Notes: a model not told the origin generated them from the sequence alone. A stretch of DNA of 64,000 nucleotides from Duganella guangzhouensis (GCF_009674535.1 NZ_WKJK01000022.1:38566-102565); one strand, 5' to 3'. Counted from the stretch's first letter, positions 19,439-27,650 are shown. Made by a program: numbers and translations.

Positions 19439-21291
19439 GGCGTCCAGCCGATTGGCCCCACCGGGCCGGAATGCAGCACCTTCATGCCCGGCACGGCGGT
19501 GCGCACCTTGGCCTTGACGTCCTTCGGCGCACGGTCATACGGCGGTGGCTCGCCCGGCGTGAAAGTCATGGTCCGCAGCAGCACGTCGCCGGTCAGCAGT
19601 TCCACCACACAGCGTGAACCGCGTACCAGCGCCTGCTTCTGCCGCTGCACCTGATTGACCTCTTCCTGCGCCTGTTGCTGCTGCACCTGCGCCGCCTTCA
19701 CCGCCAGCGAAATCTTGGCCACCCGCCGCAGCGACGGTCCCACCGCTTCCGCCATCTTCTCGAACAGCGGCAATTGCTCCGGTGTCAGCACCACCTCGCG
19801 CTTGCGCACGCGGTTGGCCAGCGTCAGGTAGTTGCGCACCTCGGTCTGACCGGTGATGGCGTCCATCTCGGCTCTGCGCACATCGGCCTCGCGCGCCGCC
19901 GAGGCCACGCGCGGCTGCAGATCCGCGATTTTCTTGTCGAACTTGGAGGTATCCGGCACCAGCGCGTACAACAGCATCTCGGTTTGCTTGCGCGGCCCGG
20001 CATGCACAATCTCGATCTTGCGGGCGGCAATCGCGCAGCCCTCGGCCACTTTAATCACCACCTCGTCGGCCATGATCTCGCAGTTGGAGGCTTCACCGAT
20101 CACCACCCGCGAACCGGAGATGATGCAGCTCTCAGCCCGCGTCAGCATGATCTCGCCGCGCTTGGTCTGCAGCACCGCACCCGATGCCACGCCCTTCACG
20201 CGGATGCCGCCGTCGGCGTTGGTGGCCGTACCGCCCATCAGGTTCTTGCTCAATACGATGTCGCCACCACGCGAAACAATATTCCCGAACACGTTGCCAT
20301 GGATGGTGATATTGCCGCCTTCGACCGAACGCTGTTCCTGCACATCGCCAAACTCTTCGTACTCGCCGGTCAGCTGCAGATTGCCGGTGGTGCGCGCGCT
20401 CACGCCTTCGCGGCTGATGATCTTGGGCCCGATCGACAGGCGCCGCGAGCCGGGATCGACGCTCAAAAAACCCTCCACCGCCGACAACAGGAACTCGCCA
20501 CCGCGCAGATGTTCGATCACCGTGCCCTCGCCGGCCACGCTGCTCAACTCCAGATCCTTGGGCACCGGCGGCTCCAGCACCAGGCCCGATAACTCAAAGC
20601 CGCGCACACCCGGCGCGCTCGGCACCTTGCGCAGTAGTTTGACGTGCGGCTTCACTTGCGGGAAGCGGTTCTGGAAAGTCTGCAGATCCAGCCGGCCGTC
20701 GCCCATCTCCTTGGGCGCATTGCTGCGGTGGATATCCTGCGACACTTCGACGATAGAAGCATCCTTGCCCGGCGTCGCATTGAGCCGGCGCGCCACCGTG
20801 ATGCGTGCCAGCCGGCCGGTGGCTATCACATCGCGCACCGCCGGCGCATCGATACCGAAGCGTATCCCCTTGACCCACATGTCGGACACGAATTCATCGA
20901 AATTCAGCCGCGCCGGTTGCGGCGGCAGGTCCGGCACCTCAAAGAACACCGGCTCGAAATAGTATTCGGCCTCGCCGTTGATGATCTTCACGGTCTTGTA
21001 CAAGGCCCGCCGCGCCGCATGAAACGGCTGGATGCTGTCGGCGAAGCGCAGCAGCGGTTGATCGCGCAAGCGCTCCGGCAAGTCCGGGCCGACGTTGTAC
21101 AGCATCTTGCTATAGACCGCGTAATCGAGGCCGGCGAAATAGGCGCTACTGAGGAAGATCTGGCTCACCGCCGTCAGACAAGTCACCGCGGTCGCATCGG
21201 CCAGGAAGTAGATGCCGTCCGGCCGCCTGACCAGCCCTGCCGGCAACTCGCCTTCCGCAGTTTGTTCCAGCGCCTTGGCGTCGTCTGACAC
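19423..21291 (-). CDS. FapA/DUF342 family protein, copy 1
   Basis: A 622-residue DUF342 protein. Members include FapA, linked to flagellar assembly in Vibrio. The N-terminal third has the family core (for example DEFVSDMWVKGIRFGIDAPAV). Residues 280-450 are a run of short glycine-rich beta repeats (EGGNITIHGNVFGNIVSRGG, IVLSKNLMGG, SCIISGSRVVIGEASNCEI) that should fold as a beta-helix. Residues 460-560 are a coiled coil. The protein aligns along its whole length with the gene upstream at 21391-23301, so this is a tandem duplication. There is no signal peptide. No flagellar genes are nearby. Confidence 0.85.
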   Translation of the reverse strand: MSDDAKALEQTAEGELPAGLVRRPDGIYFLADATAVTCLTAVSQIFLSSAYFAGLDYAVYSKMLYNVGPDLPERLRDQPLLRFADSIQPFHAARRALYKTVKIINGEAEYYFEPVFFEVPDLPPQPARLNFDEFVSDMWVKGIRFGIDAPAVRDVIATGRLARITVARRLNATPGKDASIVEVSQDIHRSNAPKEMGDGRLDLQTFQNRFPQVKPHVKLLRKVPSAPGVRGFELSGLVLEPPVPKDLELSSVAGEGTVIEHLRGGEFLLSAVEGFLSVDPGSRRLSIGPKIISREGVSARTTGNLQLTGEYEEFGDVQEQRSVEGGNITIHGNVFGNIVSRGGDIVLSKNLMGGTATNADGGIRVKGVASGAVLQTKRGEIMLTRAESCIISGSRVVIGEASNCEIMADEVVIKVAEGCAIAARKIEIVHAGPRKQTEMLLYALVPDTSKFDKKIADLQPRVASAAREADVRRAEMDAITGQTEVRNYLTLANRVRKREVVLTPEQLPLFEKMAEAVGPSLRRVAKISLAVKAAQVQQQQAQEEVNQVQRQKQALVRGSRCVVELLTGDVLLRTMTFTPGEPPPYDRAPKDVKAKVRTAVPGMKVLHSGPVGPIGWTPYEEE

Positions 21292-21390
21292 AGTGTGATC
21301 CCCAGGAAGATGTACGTCGGGCGGACGACGCCCTTCACTTTTTGATGTTAGCCCAAGATTAGCATGTTACACAGGGCTTGCGCCAGCCGG

Positions 21391-23301
21391 TCAAGGGGAT
21401 GCCGGCCGTTGCAACGGATTCAGATGCCAGTCCAGCGAGCCCGCGCTGTCGGCAAACAGCAACTCGCCACCGCTCGGCGTGCCGCGCAGCCGCTGCTTCA
21501 GGTCCTTGGGCGGCAGTTGGCGCAGCGCCGCGGTATCGGCCGCAAACGGCATGGTGCGCACCACCGTCTCGCCGCTGGTCATGTGCAGGCCGCAGCGGGC
21601 CACGCCGGCCGCTTCCAGCTTCTGCTGAATCACGCGTCCCAGCCTGTCGCTCAGTAGATTGTGCTGGGTCTGACCGACTTGCAGATCGGTCTTGTGCTTC
21701 TGGATCGCTTTCACCTCCTCCGCCACCGCGCCGGCGATCTTGCGCAGATGCGTGCCCTGCTCCGGCGTCAGCATCAATTCCTGGGTGCGCAGCTTGGCCG
21801 CCAGCGCCAGATAGCGACGCACGTCCGGCAGCGCCGAGATGCGGTCGATCTCCTGCTGGCTGGCCAGATTGGACTGGGCGAAGGCCGCAATCCGCATTTC
21901 CAGATCCGCGATCTCCTGATCGAAGCGGGTCACATCCTTGACCAGCACATGGATAATCATCTCGGTGCGGCGGCGCGGGCCGGCGCTTTCCACTTCCACG
22001 TTGCGGCCGGCGATGGCGCAACCCTCGGCCAGTTCGATAAACACCTCGTCCGCGATGATCTCGCAGTTGGAGGCTTCCTCGATCTTCACGCTGGTGCCGG
22101 AGATGATGCAGTTCTCGGCGCGCTTCATGGTCACCGCGCCATTGGCCGCATAAATCACCGAATTGGAGGCCACGCCGGCGATGGCGATGCTGCCGCTGGC
22201 GTTATGCACGCTGCCGCTGACCAGGTTCTTGTCCAGCACCACCGTGCCGCCGCGCGAGTTGATATTGCCGTACACATGGCCGTGTACCGTGATGTCGCTG
22301 CCGGTGACATCGCGCTGTTCCTGCACGTCGCCGTATTCCTCGTAGGCGCCGGCCAGCTGCAGGTTGCCGGTGGTGCGGCCGCTCACGCCCTCCAGGCTGA
22401 TGATCTTGTCGGTGATGGAGATGCGCCTGGATTTCGAATCCACACTGAGAAAGCCCTCGCGCGTCGACACCAGATATTCGCCGTCGGCCTGCGTCTGCGC
22501 CTCGGTGCCCTCGCCGGCGTAGAAGCGCAGCGTCAGATCCTTGGGCGGTTCCGGCTCGGTCTTGCGGCCCGCCATATCGAAGCCCGGCAGGCCAGGCACC
22601 GACGGGATCTTCTTCAGCAGCCGCATATTGGCCTGAATCTGCGGGAAGCGGTTCTGGAAGCTTTGCAGGTCGATGCGGCCATCGGCGCGCGCCTTGGGCG
22701 CATTGCTGCGATGCAGATCCTGCGACACCTCGACCACGGTGGCGTCCTGCCCCGGCGCCGGCTCCAGGTCGGAGGCGAAGGTGATGCGATCGGCCTTGAT
22801 GGCGACCATCGCGGTTTTCACCGCCGCCACGTCGATGCCGAAGCGTATGCCCTTGTTCCACATGTCGGCGATGAATTCGTCGATATCCAGCTGCACCGGG
22901 CGTTCCGGAATCACGGTACCGTCGGGCAGCGTCATCTCTTCCGTGTACAGCTGCTGGAAGTAATACTCGGCGTACGACAGACTCATTTTGGGATTTTTAT
23001 ACAGCGCCAGCCGGCTGCCCTCGAACAGCCGCAGTTCGTCGGCCAGGCGCAACGCCTGTAGCGCGCCGGTGTCGGGACCGACGCCGTACAATGCCTTGAT
23101 GAGCGCGGGATAATCCAGGCCGGCCAGGTACCAGCCGGATTGATAGACATGCGTGACCGCCGCCACCAGCGCCGGTTTATTCATGCCCAGATCGATATAA
23201 ATTCCGTCCGCTCGCTTTACCAAACCAAGAGGCAAGCCGGGGCCGGGAGCTTCTGACTCCGAGCCGGCGGCTAGCGCTGCGGATGCAACGTCTTGAACCA
23301 C
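21391..23301 (-). CDS. FapA/DUF342 family protein, copy 2
   Basis: A 636-residue paralogue of the 19423-21291 product with the same three-part layout. The N-terminal core is DEFIADMWNKGIRFGIDV. The beta-helix repeats include VTGSDITVHGHVYGNINSRGG and NCIISGTSVKIEEASNCEI, and a long C-terminal coiled coil follows. It is the promoter-proximal copy; the second starts 99 bases beyond its stop, so one message may carry both. Upstream is a perfect FNR-type site at 23422-23435 and a -10 at class II distance. The role is unproven; a flagellar or envelope assembly function active at low oxygen is a reasonable inference. Confidence 0.85.
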   Translation of the reverse strand: MVQDVASAALAAGSESEAPGPGLPLGLVKRADGIYIDLGMNKPALVAAVTHVYQSGWYLAGLDYPALIKALYGVGPDTGALQALRLADELRLFEGSRLALYKNPKMSLSYAEYYFQQLYTEEMTLPDGTVIPERPVQLDIDEFIADMWNKGIRFGIDVAAVKTAMVAIKADRITFASDLEPAPGQDATVVEVSQDLHRSNAPKARADGRIDLQSFQNRFPQIQANMRLLKKIPSVPGLPGFDMAGRKTEPEPPKDLTLRFYAGEGTEAQTQADGEYLVSTREGFLSVDSKSRRISITDKIISLEGVSGRTTGNLQLAGAYEEYGDVQEQRDVTGSDITVHGHVYGNINSRGGTVVLDKNLVSGSVHNASGSIAIAGVASNSVIYAANGAVTMKRAENCIISGTSVKIEEASNCEIIADEVFIELAEGCAIAGRNVEVESAGPRRRTEMIIHVLVKDVTRFDQEIADLEMRIAAFAQSNLASQQEIDRISALPDVRRYLALAAKLRTQELMLTPEQGTHLRKIAGAVAEEVKAIQKHKTDLQVGQTQHNLLSDRLGRVIQQKLEAAGVARCGLHMTSGETVVRTMPFAADTAALRQLPPKDLKQRLRGTPSGGELLFADSAGSLDWHLNPLQRPASP

Positions 23302-23340
23302 GGTCTTCCTCCAAACGGCACGCGTGGGCCGGAAGGCATT

Positions 23341-23366
23341 GCGTGTAATTAATTAATCTTACACGC
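23341..23366 (-). repeat. 8-bp inverted repeat in the fapA leader
   Basis: GCGTGTAA (23341-23348) and TTACACGC (23359-23366) are perfect reverse complements across a 10-base AT-rich spacer. The repeat falls inside the predicted 5' untranslated region of the FapA-like gene. It could be an mRNA hairpin or a repressor site. Confidence 0.5.
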
Positions 23367-23394
23367 TGACCATGCAAAAGATAGGAGGACTGCC

Positions 23395-23435
23395 ACTAAA
23401 AGCACAAAGACTGTGAGGATATTGATACAGATCAA
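23395..23435 (-). promoter_or_regulatory. FNR/Anr-type class II promoter
   Basis: TTGATACAGATCAA at 23422-23435 is a perfect match to the FNR consensus TTGAT-N4-ATCAA. On the minus strand a -10-like TTTAGT (23400-23395, 4 of 6 bases) follows. A start about 7 bases beyond places the box centre at about -40.5, the spacing of oxygen-controlled class II promoters. The next gene in this direction is the FapA-like gene starting at 23301. Confidence 0.65.
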
Positions 23436-23486
23436 TAATAATTAAACATCAACAGTGCAGTTTAATTATCTTTTATTGATGTGGAA

Positions 23487-23885
23487 TTAACGGCGCGGCG
23501 GCAGCGCGTACAGGTCTTGCCCCACCTCGTTGATCTGGCGGCGCAGATCACGGCGCTCGTCCGGCGTCATGCGGTTCATGCGACGGTTGATTTCGGCGTT
23601 GTGGTTGGCTTCCTGCAGTTGGCGACGCTGTTCTTCGGTGCGCGCTTCGTAGCGCTCCAGCGAACGCGCATCGCTGCTGCGCTGGTCGGACGAACTGCTG
23701 CGCGAGGCACTGCCCTGTTGCTGTTGCGGCGGTGGATCGCGGCGTTGCGGGCCGCCGCCATCCGGACCTTCGGCACGCACAATACCGGCACCCAGCGAAC
23801 CCAAAATCAGCGCGAAGACCACCGCCGATCGAACGCAAAAAGATGCGCTAGCTGCCGCGAATTTTTTTTTGTGATCGATGAACAT
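23487..23885 (-). CDS. Small exported protein of unknown function
   Basis: A 132-residue protein with a signal peptide (basic MFIDHKKKF, then a hydrophobic stretch to about residue 38, ending RAEG). A mature part rich in Gln, Arg and Ser follows. The C-terminal 45 residues contain RMNRMTPDERRDLRRQINEVG, a charged helix similar to small periplasmic proteins with TPDER motifs. I do not recognise a named family. It is divergent from the OmpR-type regulator, and the 171-bp shared region holds a candidate OmpR-type direct repeat, so it may be a target. Confidence 0.7.
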   Translation of the reverse strand: MFIDHKKKFAAASASFCVRSAVVFALILGSLGAGIVRAEGPDGGGPQRRDPPPQQQQGSASRSSSSDQRSSDARSLERYEARTEEQRRQLQEANHNAEINRRMNRMTPDERRDLRRQINEVGQDLYALPPRR

Positions 23886-23961
23886 GGTGTTCCTAAAGAG
23901 CTGAATCTATGCCCGCAGTGTATGATGCTTTGACTGAGGGGGTAAGGCTAATTGGGTAAAG

Positions 23962-23978
23962 TTTGTAACACTTTGTAA
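23962..23978. promoter_or_regulatory. Candidate OmpR-type binding site
   Basis: TTTGTAA occurs twice, at 23962-23968 and 23972-23978. The 10-bp step places both half-sites on the same face of the helix, as OmpR/PhoB-family proteins require. The site lies about 90 bases upstream of the ompR-like ATG and a similar distance from the divergent exported-protein gene. Autoregulation is a reasonable inference. Confidence 0.45.
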
Positions 23979-24056
23979 TGGGTTATCTGTCCTCGTTTTC
24001 GCAGGACGAATATGACGTTACCATAGCAACATGAATAAGACAAATCTGGCAGCCAA

Positions 24057-24824
24057 ATGACTAGCACAACGACTGAATCCGGCAACAACAACGCCAACTC
24101 GCAAGGCCACGCAGCGAAGATCATGGTGGTGGACGACGACGTGCGTCTGCGCGATCTGCTGCGCCGCTATCTGACCGAGCAAGGCTTCAACGTCTTCACC
24201 GCCGAAAGCGCGACCGCCATGAACAAGCTATGGCTGCGCGAACGCTACGACCTGCTGGTGCTGGACCTGATGCTGCCTGGCGAAGATGGCCTGTCGATCT
24301 GCCGCCGCCTGCGCGGCGCCGGCGACCAGACCCCGATCATCATGCTGACCGCCAAAGGTGAAGACGTGGACCGCATCGTCGGCCTGGAAATGGGCGCTGA
24401 CGACTACCTGCCGAAACCCTTCAACCCGCGCGAACTGGTGGCCCGCATCGGCGCCGTGCTGCGTCGCCGCGGCCCGGACGAAATCCCCGGCGCGCCGTCG
24501 GAAACCCCGCAGACCTTCGAGTTCGGCCAGTTCGTGCTGGACCTGGGCACCCGCACGCTGAAGAAAAACGGCGAGACCGTGCCGCTGACCACCGGCGAAT
24601 TCTCGGTGCTGAAAGTGTTTGCCCGCCACGCGCGCCAACCGCTGTCGCGCGAGAAGCTGATGGAACTGGCGCGCGGCCGCGAGTACGAAGTATTCGACCG
24701 CAGCCTGGACGTGCAGATCTCGCGCCTGCGCAAGCTGATCGAGCCCGATCCATCCAGCCCGCTGTACATCCAGACCGTGTGGGGTCTGGGCTATGTGTTC
24801 ATTCCGGAGGGCCAGCCGCGATAA
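24057..24824 (+). CDS. ompR: OmpR-family response regulator
   Basis: A 255-residue regulator. After a Ser/Asn/Thr-rich lead of about 20 residues comes the receiver (VVDDDVRLRDLLRRYL, phospho-Asp in LLVLDLMLPGEDG, conserved Lys in DYLPKPFNPREL). The winged-helix output domain follows (LTTGEFSVLKVFARHARQPLSREKLM, then SLDVQISRLRKLIEPD and WGLGYVF). The sequence and the paired kinase agree with the beta-proteobacterial OmpR/EnvZ system for osmotic or envelope control. The start ATG overlaps the stop of a 9-codon upstream frame (24031-24060), which could couple translation. Confidence 0.9.
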   Translation: MTSTTTESGNNNANSQGHAAKIMVVDDDVRLRDLLRRYLTEQGFNVFTAESATAMNKLWLRERYDLLVLDLMLPGEDGLSICRRLRGAGDQTPIIMLTAKGEDVDRIVGLEMGADDYLPKPFNPRELVARIGAVLRRRGPDEIPGAPSETPQTFEFGQFVLDLGTRTLKKNGETVPLTTGEFSVLKVFARHARQPLSREKLMELARGREYEVFDRSLDVQISRLRKLIEPDPSSPLYIQTVWGLGYVFIPEGQPR

Positions 24825-24831
24825 CCCGCGC

Positions 24832-26181
24832 ATGCCTATGAAGTCGCTGTTCTCCCTGCGTTTGGCCAGCCTGAAAAGCGGCTTATTCTGGCGCACCTTC
24901 TTCCTGCTTGGCGCGCTCACCACCACCAGCATGACGGCCTGGGTCGGCATGATCAGCGTGGTGCAGCACGAGCCGATGGTGCAGCAGATCTCGGCCCAGG
25001 TGATCTCGGTGGTCACCATCACCCACGCCGCCCTCACCCACTCCGCGCCCGAACTGCGGCGCGAGCTGCTGTTTGAGCTGGTGTCCAACGAAGGCATTCG
25101 CGTGTTTCCGCTGGAGGACGACGACAAAGTCGAGCCGCCGGCCGACAACGCGCTGATGCCGGACATCGAAAAGCTGGTCAAGGCCAAACTGGGCGCCGAC
25201 ACGCGTTTTTCGTCCAAGGTCAATGGCGTGGCCGGCTTCTGGGTCAGCTTCAACATCGACGATGACCAGTACTGGCTGATGCTGGAGCGCGAACGCATAC
25301 GCGGCCTGACCGGCATACAGTGGCTGGGCTGGGCCAGCGTGGTGTCGGTGGTGTCCTTGCTGGGCGCGGCCTTCATCTCCAGCCTGATCAACCTGCCGCT
25401 GCGCCGCCTGACCCAGGCCACGCGCGACTTCGCCCAGGGCAAGCGCCCGGCGCCGCTGCCGGAAAAAGGCCCGCTCGAAATCATGGAGGCCAACCGCAGC
25501 TTCAACCAGATGGTCGACGATTTGCAGCAGGTTGAATCCGACCGCGCCGTGATCCTGGCCGGCATCTCGCACGACCTGCGCACGCCGCTGGCACGCATGC
25601 AGCTGGAGGTCGAGATGGCCCACCTGTCCGACGAAGCGCGCGACGGCATCCAGTCCGACATCAGCCAGATGGACGACATCATCGGCCAGTTCCTCGACTA
25701 CGCCAAACCAACCGAGGCGTCCAGCTTCACCAACGTCCACCTCAGCGAACTACTGAGCGACACCGCGCACGAAGCGGCGCGGCTGCCGGACGTGCGCATC
25801 GCCACCGACATCGCGCCAGGCGTACATGCGATGGGCAATCCCACCGACATCAAGCGCGTCATCAACAACCTGATTGAAAACGCCCGCCGCTATGGCAAAA
25901 CGCCGGGGCAGGACTACACCGAGATCGACATCAAATGCAGCGTCAAGAGCGCCCGCGTGACGATCGAAGTGCAGGACCATGGCGTCGGCGTGCCGGCGGA
26001 ACAGATCGAGCAACTGCTCAAGCCCTTCACCCGGCTGGACGCGGCGCGCGGCCAGGCCAATGGCGCCGGGCTGGGACTGGCCATCGTCGAGCGCGTGATC
26101 CAGCGCCACAACGCCGAACTGCAGGTGCGCAACCGCGACGGCGGCGGGCTGCTGATCCAGATCGTGATGAAGGCATTGTGA
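24832..26181 (+). CDS. envZ: EnvZ-type sensor histidine kinase
   Basis: A 449-residue membrane kinase. It has a first hydrophobic helix at about residues 18-40, a periplasmic region to about 155, a second helix at about 160-185 and HAMP (LPLRRLTQATRDFAQGKRP). The H-box is AGISHDLRTPLARMQLEVEM, and N, G1 and G2 boxes follow (NNLIENARRYG, GVGVP, GAGLGLAIVE). I placed the start at the ATG at 24832, after the regulator stop; an ATG at 24838 is also possible, and a longer frame overlapping the regulator looks unlikely. It works with the OmpR-type regulator just upstream. It ends in TGATG with the next gene. Confidence 0.9.
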   Translation: MPMKSLFSLRLASLKSGLFWRTFFLLGALTTTSMTAWVGMISVVQHEPMVQQISAQVISVVTITHAALTHSAPELRRELLFELVSNEGIRVFPLEDDDKVEPPADNALMPDIEKLVKAKLGADTRFSSKVNGVAGFWVSFNIDDDQYWLMLERERIRGLTGIQWLGWASVVSVVSLLGAAFISSLINLPLRRLTQATRDFAQGKRPAPLPEKGPLEIMEANRSFNQMVDDLQQVESDRAVILAGISHDLRTPLARMQLEVEMAHLSDEARDGIQSDISQMDDIIGQFLDYAKPTEASSFTNVHLSELLSDTAHEAARLPDVRIATDIAPGVHAMGNPTDIKRVINNLIENARRYGKTPGQDYTEIDIKCSVKSARVTIEVQDHGVGVPAEQIEQLLKPFTRLDAARGQANGAGLGLAIVERVIQRHNAELQVRNRDGGGLLIQIVMKAL

Positions 26182-26906
26182 TGCGGCGCGCCCTGCTCCC
26201 GGCCGCGCTGGCGGCCATGGCGTGGAGTGCGTATGCCGCGCCATTGGCCAAGTCCAAGGCGCCGCAGCCGCCGCAGCCGCCGCAAACGCGCGAGCCGAGC
26301 GCGGAAGAACGCAGCTCGTTTGACGACTACTATCGCCAGCAGGTGCCGGCCAACGTCAGCGGCGGCGCCTCGCTGTTTGCGCCGGCGTTCGACATCCAGC
26401 GCCGGCGCGGCCAGCCGTGGCAAGTGATCGCCCGCGTCGACTCCTCGCCGCGCCACTTCACGCCCGACCTGTGCCGGCAAATCCGCACCAGCTACATCTA
26501 CGACGCCAAAGCACCCAAGGGCCAGCGCTGGATCTCGTCCGCCGCCGCGCCAGAATGGTATGTGTGGCTGGCCACGCCCAACGTCATCTGCACCGCCGCC
26601 CAATACACCACCCGGATGGACCCGGCGGTGAATCCGGCCGACGTCACCGCCCTGCTGCGCCAGCACCGCGAACTGCTGGCGCGGGCGCGGCTACTGTTTG
26701 CCGGGAACTCATCCTGTGCGCGCCAGCGCGCGCTGACGTTCCGCTTCAGCGCCATCGAACCGGCGGCGCCGGCCAACGGCGCGCCGGCCATGGTTGGCAT
26801 GGTATTCGAGAGCGACCGCGACACCCGCGTCAAAGTCGCGGTGCGCAAACACCGTGGCGAATACGTCGCGTGGAACGTCAACTGTGCGCAGGACTCTGCT
26901 GATTGA
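26181..26906 (+). CDS. Exported protein of unknown function
   Basis: A 241-residue protein with a cleavable signal peptide (residues 1-19, ending AYAA). A Pro/Gln-rich linker follows (PQPPQPPQTREP, residues 27-38), then a globular domain with two well separated cysteine pairs (DLCRQI, VICTAA, SSCARQ, VNCAQD) that may form disulphides in the periplasm. No family recognised. Its ATG overlaps the EnvZ-type stop codon, so it is translated with the kinase and may act as an accessory periplasmic component. Its end overlaps the Imm26 gene by 29 bases, tail to tail. Confidence 0.8.
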   Translation: MRRALLPAALAAMAWSAYAAPLAKSKAPQPPQPPQTREPSAEERSSFDDYYRQQVPANVSGGASLFAPAFDIQRRRGQPWQVIARVDSSPRHFTPDLCRQIRTSYIYDAKAPKGQRWISSAAAPEWYVWLATPNVICTAAQYTTRMDPAVNPADVTALLRQHRELLARARLLFAGNSSCARQRALTFRFSAIEPAAPANGAPAMVGMVFESDRDTRVKVAVRKHRGEYVAWNVNCAQDSAD

Positions 26907-27378
26907 TCGGATGCTCCGGCGCCTCCAGCAGCTTGGTCAACAATAGCTCGGTCGAACCGTAGCCATACAGCGAATCCGTCTCCAGTCCCTCGGTCTCGTA
27001 GGGTACGGACTCCTCGCGCTCGGAGCGGCTGGGATCCGCATCCGAATAAGTAACGCGCCAGGCACGCTTGAGCGCATCGGCGCGGCGCAGGAACTGCGGC
27101 ACCGGCCACATCGCCGGCTGCCAGACCTCGATCTGACCCAGCACAGGCCAATGGCCGCTGGCCAGCGCCATATCGCCACAGCGCAACGCCTTGACCGCAT
27201 CGTGCGGCTGCAAAGTATTCAACTCCTCCACCGACGGAAAGCGCGGCAATTTGGGGCCGAACAGATAGGCCAGCATAATCTTACTGCCCGGCGACAAGCG
27301 CGCCACCAAACCCCAACCGTAGCCGCCGTCCAGCAATGGCACGGCAAACCAGCTCCCCTCTTGATACGACTGCTTCAT
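26878..27378 (-). CDS. Imm26-family immunity-like protein
   Basis: A 166-residue protein whose first 100 residues show the Imm26 pattern. Visible blocks are GSWFAVPLLDGGYGWGLVAR, MLAYLFGPKLP, then a conserved MALASGHWPVLGQIEVWQP block and WPVPQFLRR. Imm26 proteins usually neutralise contact-dependent or polymorphic toxins in the cytoplasm. I chose the ATG at 27378, with a GAAAGGG ribosome site; the frame stays open into the palindrome at 27449, but that part is not protein-like. No toxin gene is adjacent, so it is an orphan, or a stand-alone housekeeping relative. Confidence 0.7.
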   Translation of the reverse strand: MKQSYQEGSWFAVPLLDGGYGWGLVARLSPGSKIMLAYLFGPKLPRFPSVEELNTLQPHDAVKALRCGDMALASGHWPVLGQIEVWQPAMWPVPQFLRRADALKRAWRVTYSDADPSRSEREESVPYETEGLETDSLYGYGSTELLLTKLLEAPEHPINQQSPAHS

Positions 27379-27448
27379 TCCAACCCTTTCAAAAGCGCCC
27401 GACGGCGCAAGTCGGAAGTGTAGCGACGCCACGCAAAACACGTCGCAC

Positions 27449-27546
27449 AACTCCGGGGTCAGGTCCATCATTTCTACACGAGCCCAGCTGTAGCCGTACG
27501 GCTACAGCTGGGCTCGTGTAGAAATGATGGACCTGACCCCGGAGTT
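27449..27546. repeat. Perfect 98-bp palindrome, 49-bp arms, no spacer
   Basis: Bases 27449-27497 are the exact reverse complement of 27498-27546, with the centre at GTAC (27496-27499) and no mismatch. The arm ends contain GGGGTCAGGTCCATCATTT, a type of sequence I associate loosely with REP elements and their RAYT transposases; that link is from memory. The element lies between the Imm26 gene and the TPP riboswitch. Its right arm may supply a -35 (CTGACC, 27533-27538) to a -10-like TACACT at 27555-27560. Confidence 0.9.
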
Positions 27547-27561
27547 ATCTGTGTTACACTG

Positions 27562-27650
27562 GCGGCTCGCTAGGGGTCCTGGAACGTTGTTTCCGGGTGA
27601 GAGATACCCTTCGTACCTGATCTGGATAATGCCAGCGAAGGAAAGCGCAA
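27562..27650 (+). ncRNA. TPP riboswitch (THI element)
   Basis: The conserved thiamine-pyrophosphate aptamer is readable. The P1 stem is TCGCT (27567-27571) with AGCGA (27634-27638). The 5' conserved AGGGGTCCTGG is present, then GGGTGAGAGATACCCTT and the 3' core ACCTGATCTGGATAATGCCA. The aptamer is followed at 27674-27711 by the stem GCTCTCT/AGAGAGC, which would hide the ribosome site AGAGAG of the receptor gene. It therefore probably switches translation off when TPP is bound. Confidence 0.95.

Noticed and set aside
27379..27471. Longer start for the Imm26 gene reaching into the palindrome.
   Set aside because: The added residues are not conserved-looking, and the ATG at 27378 has its own ribosome site.
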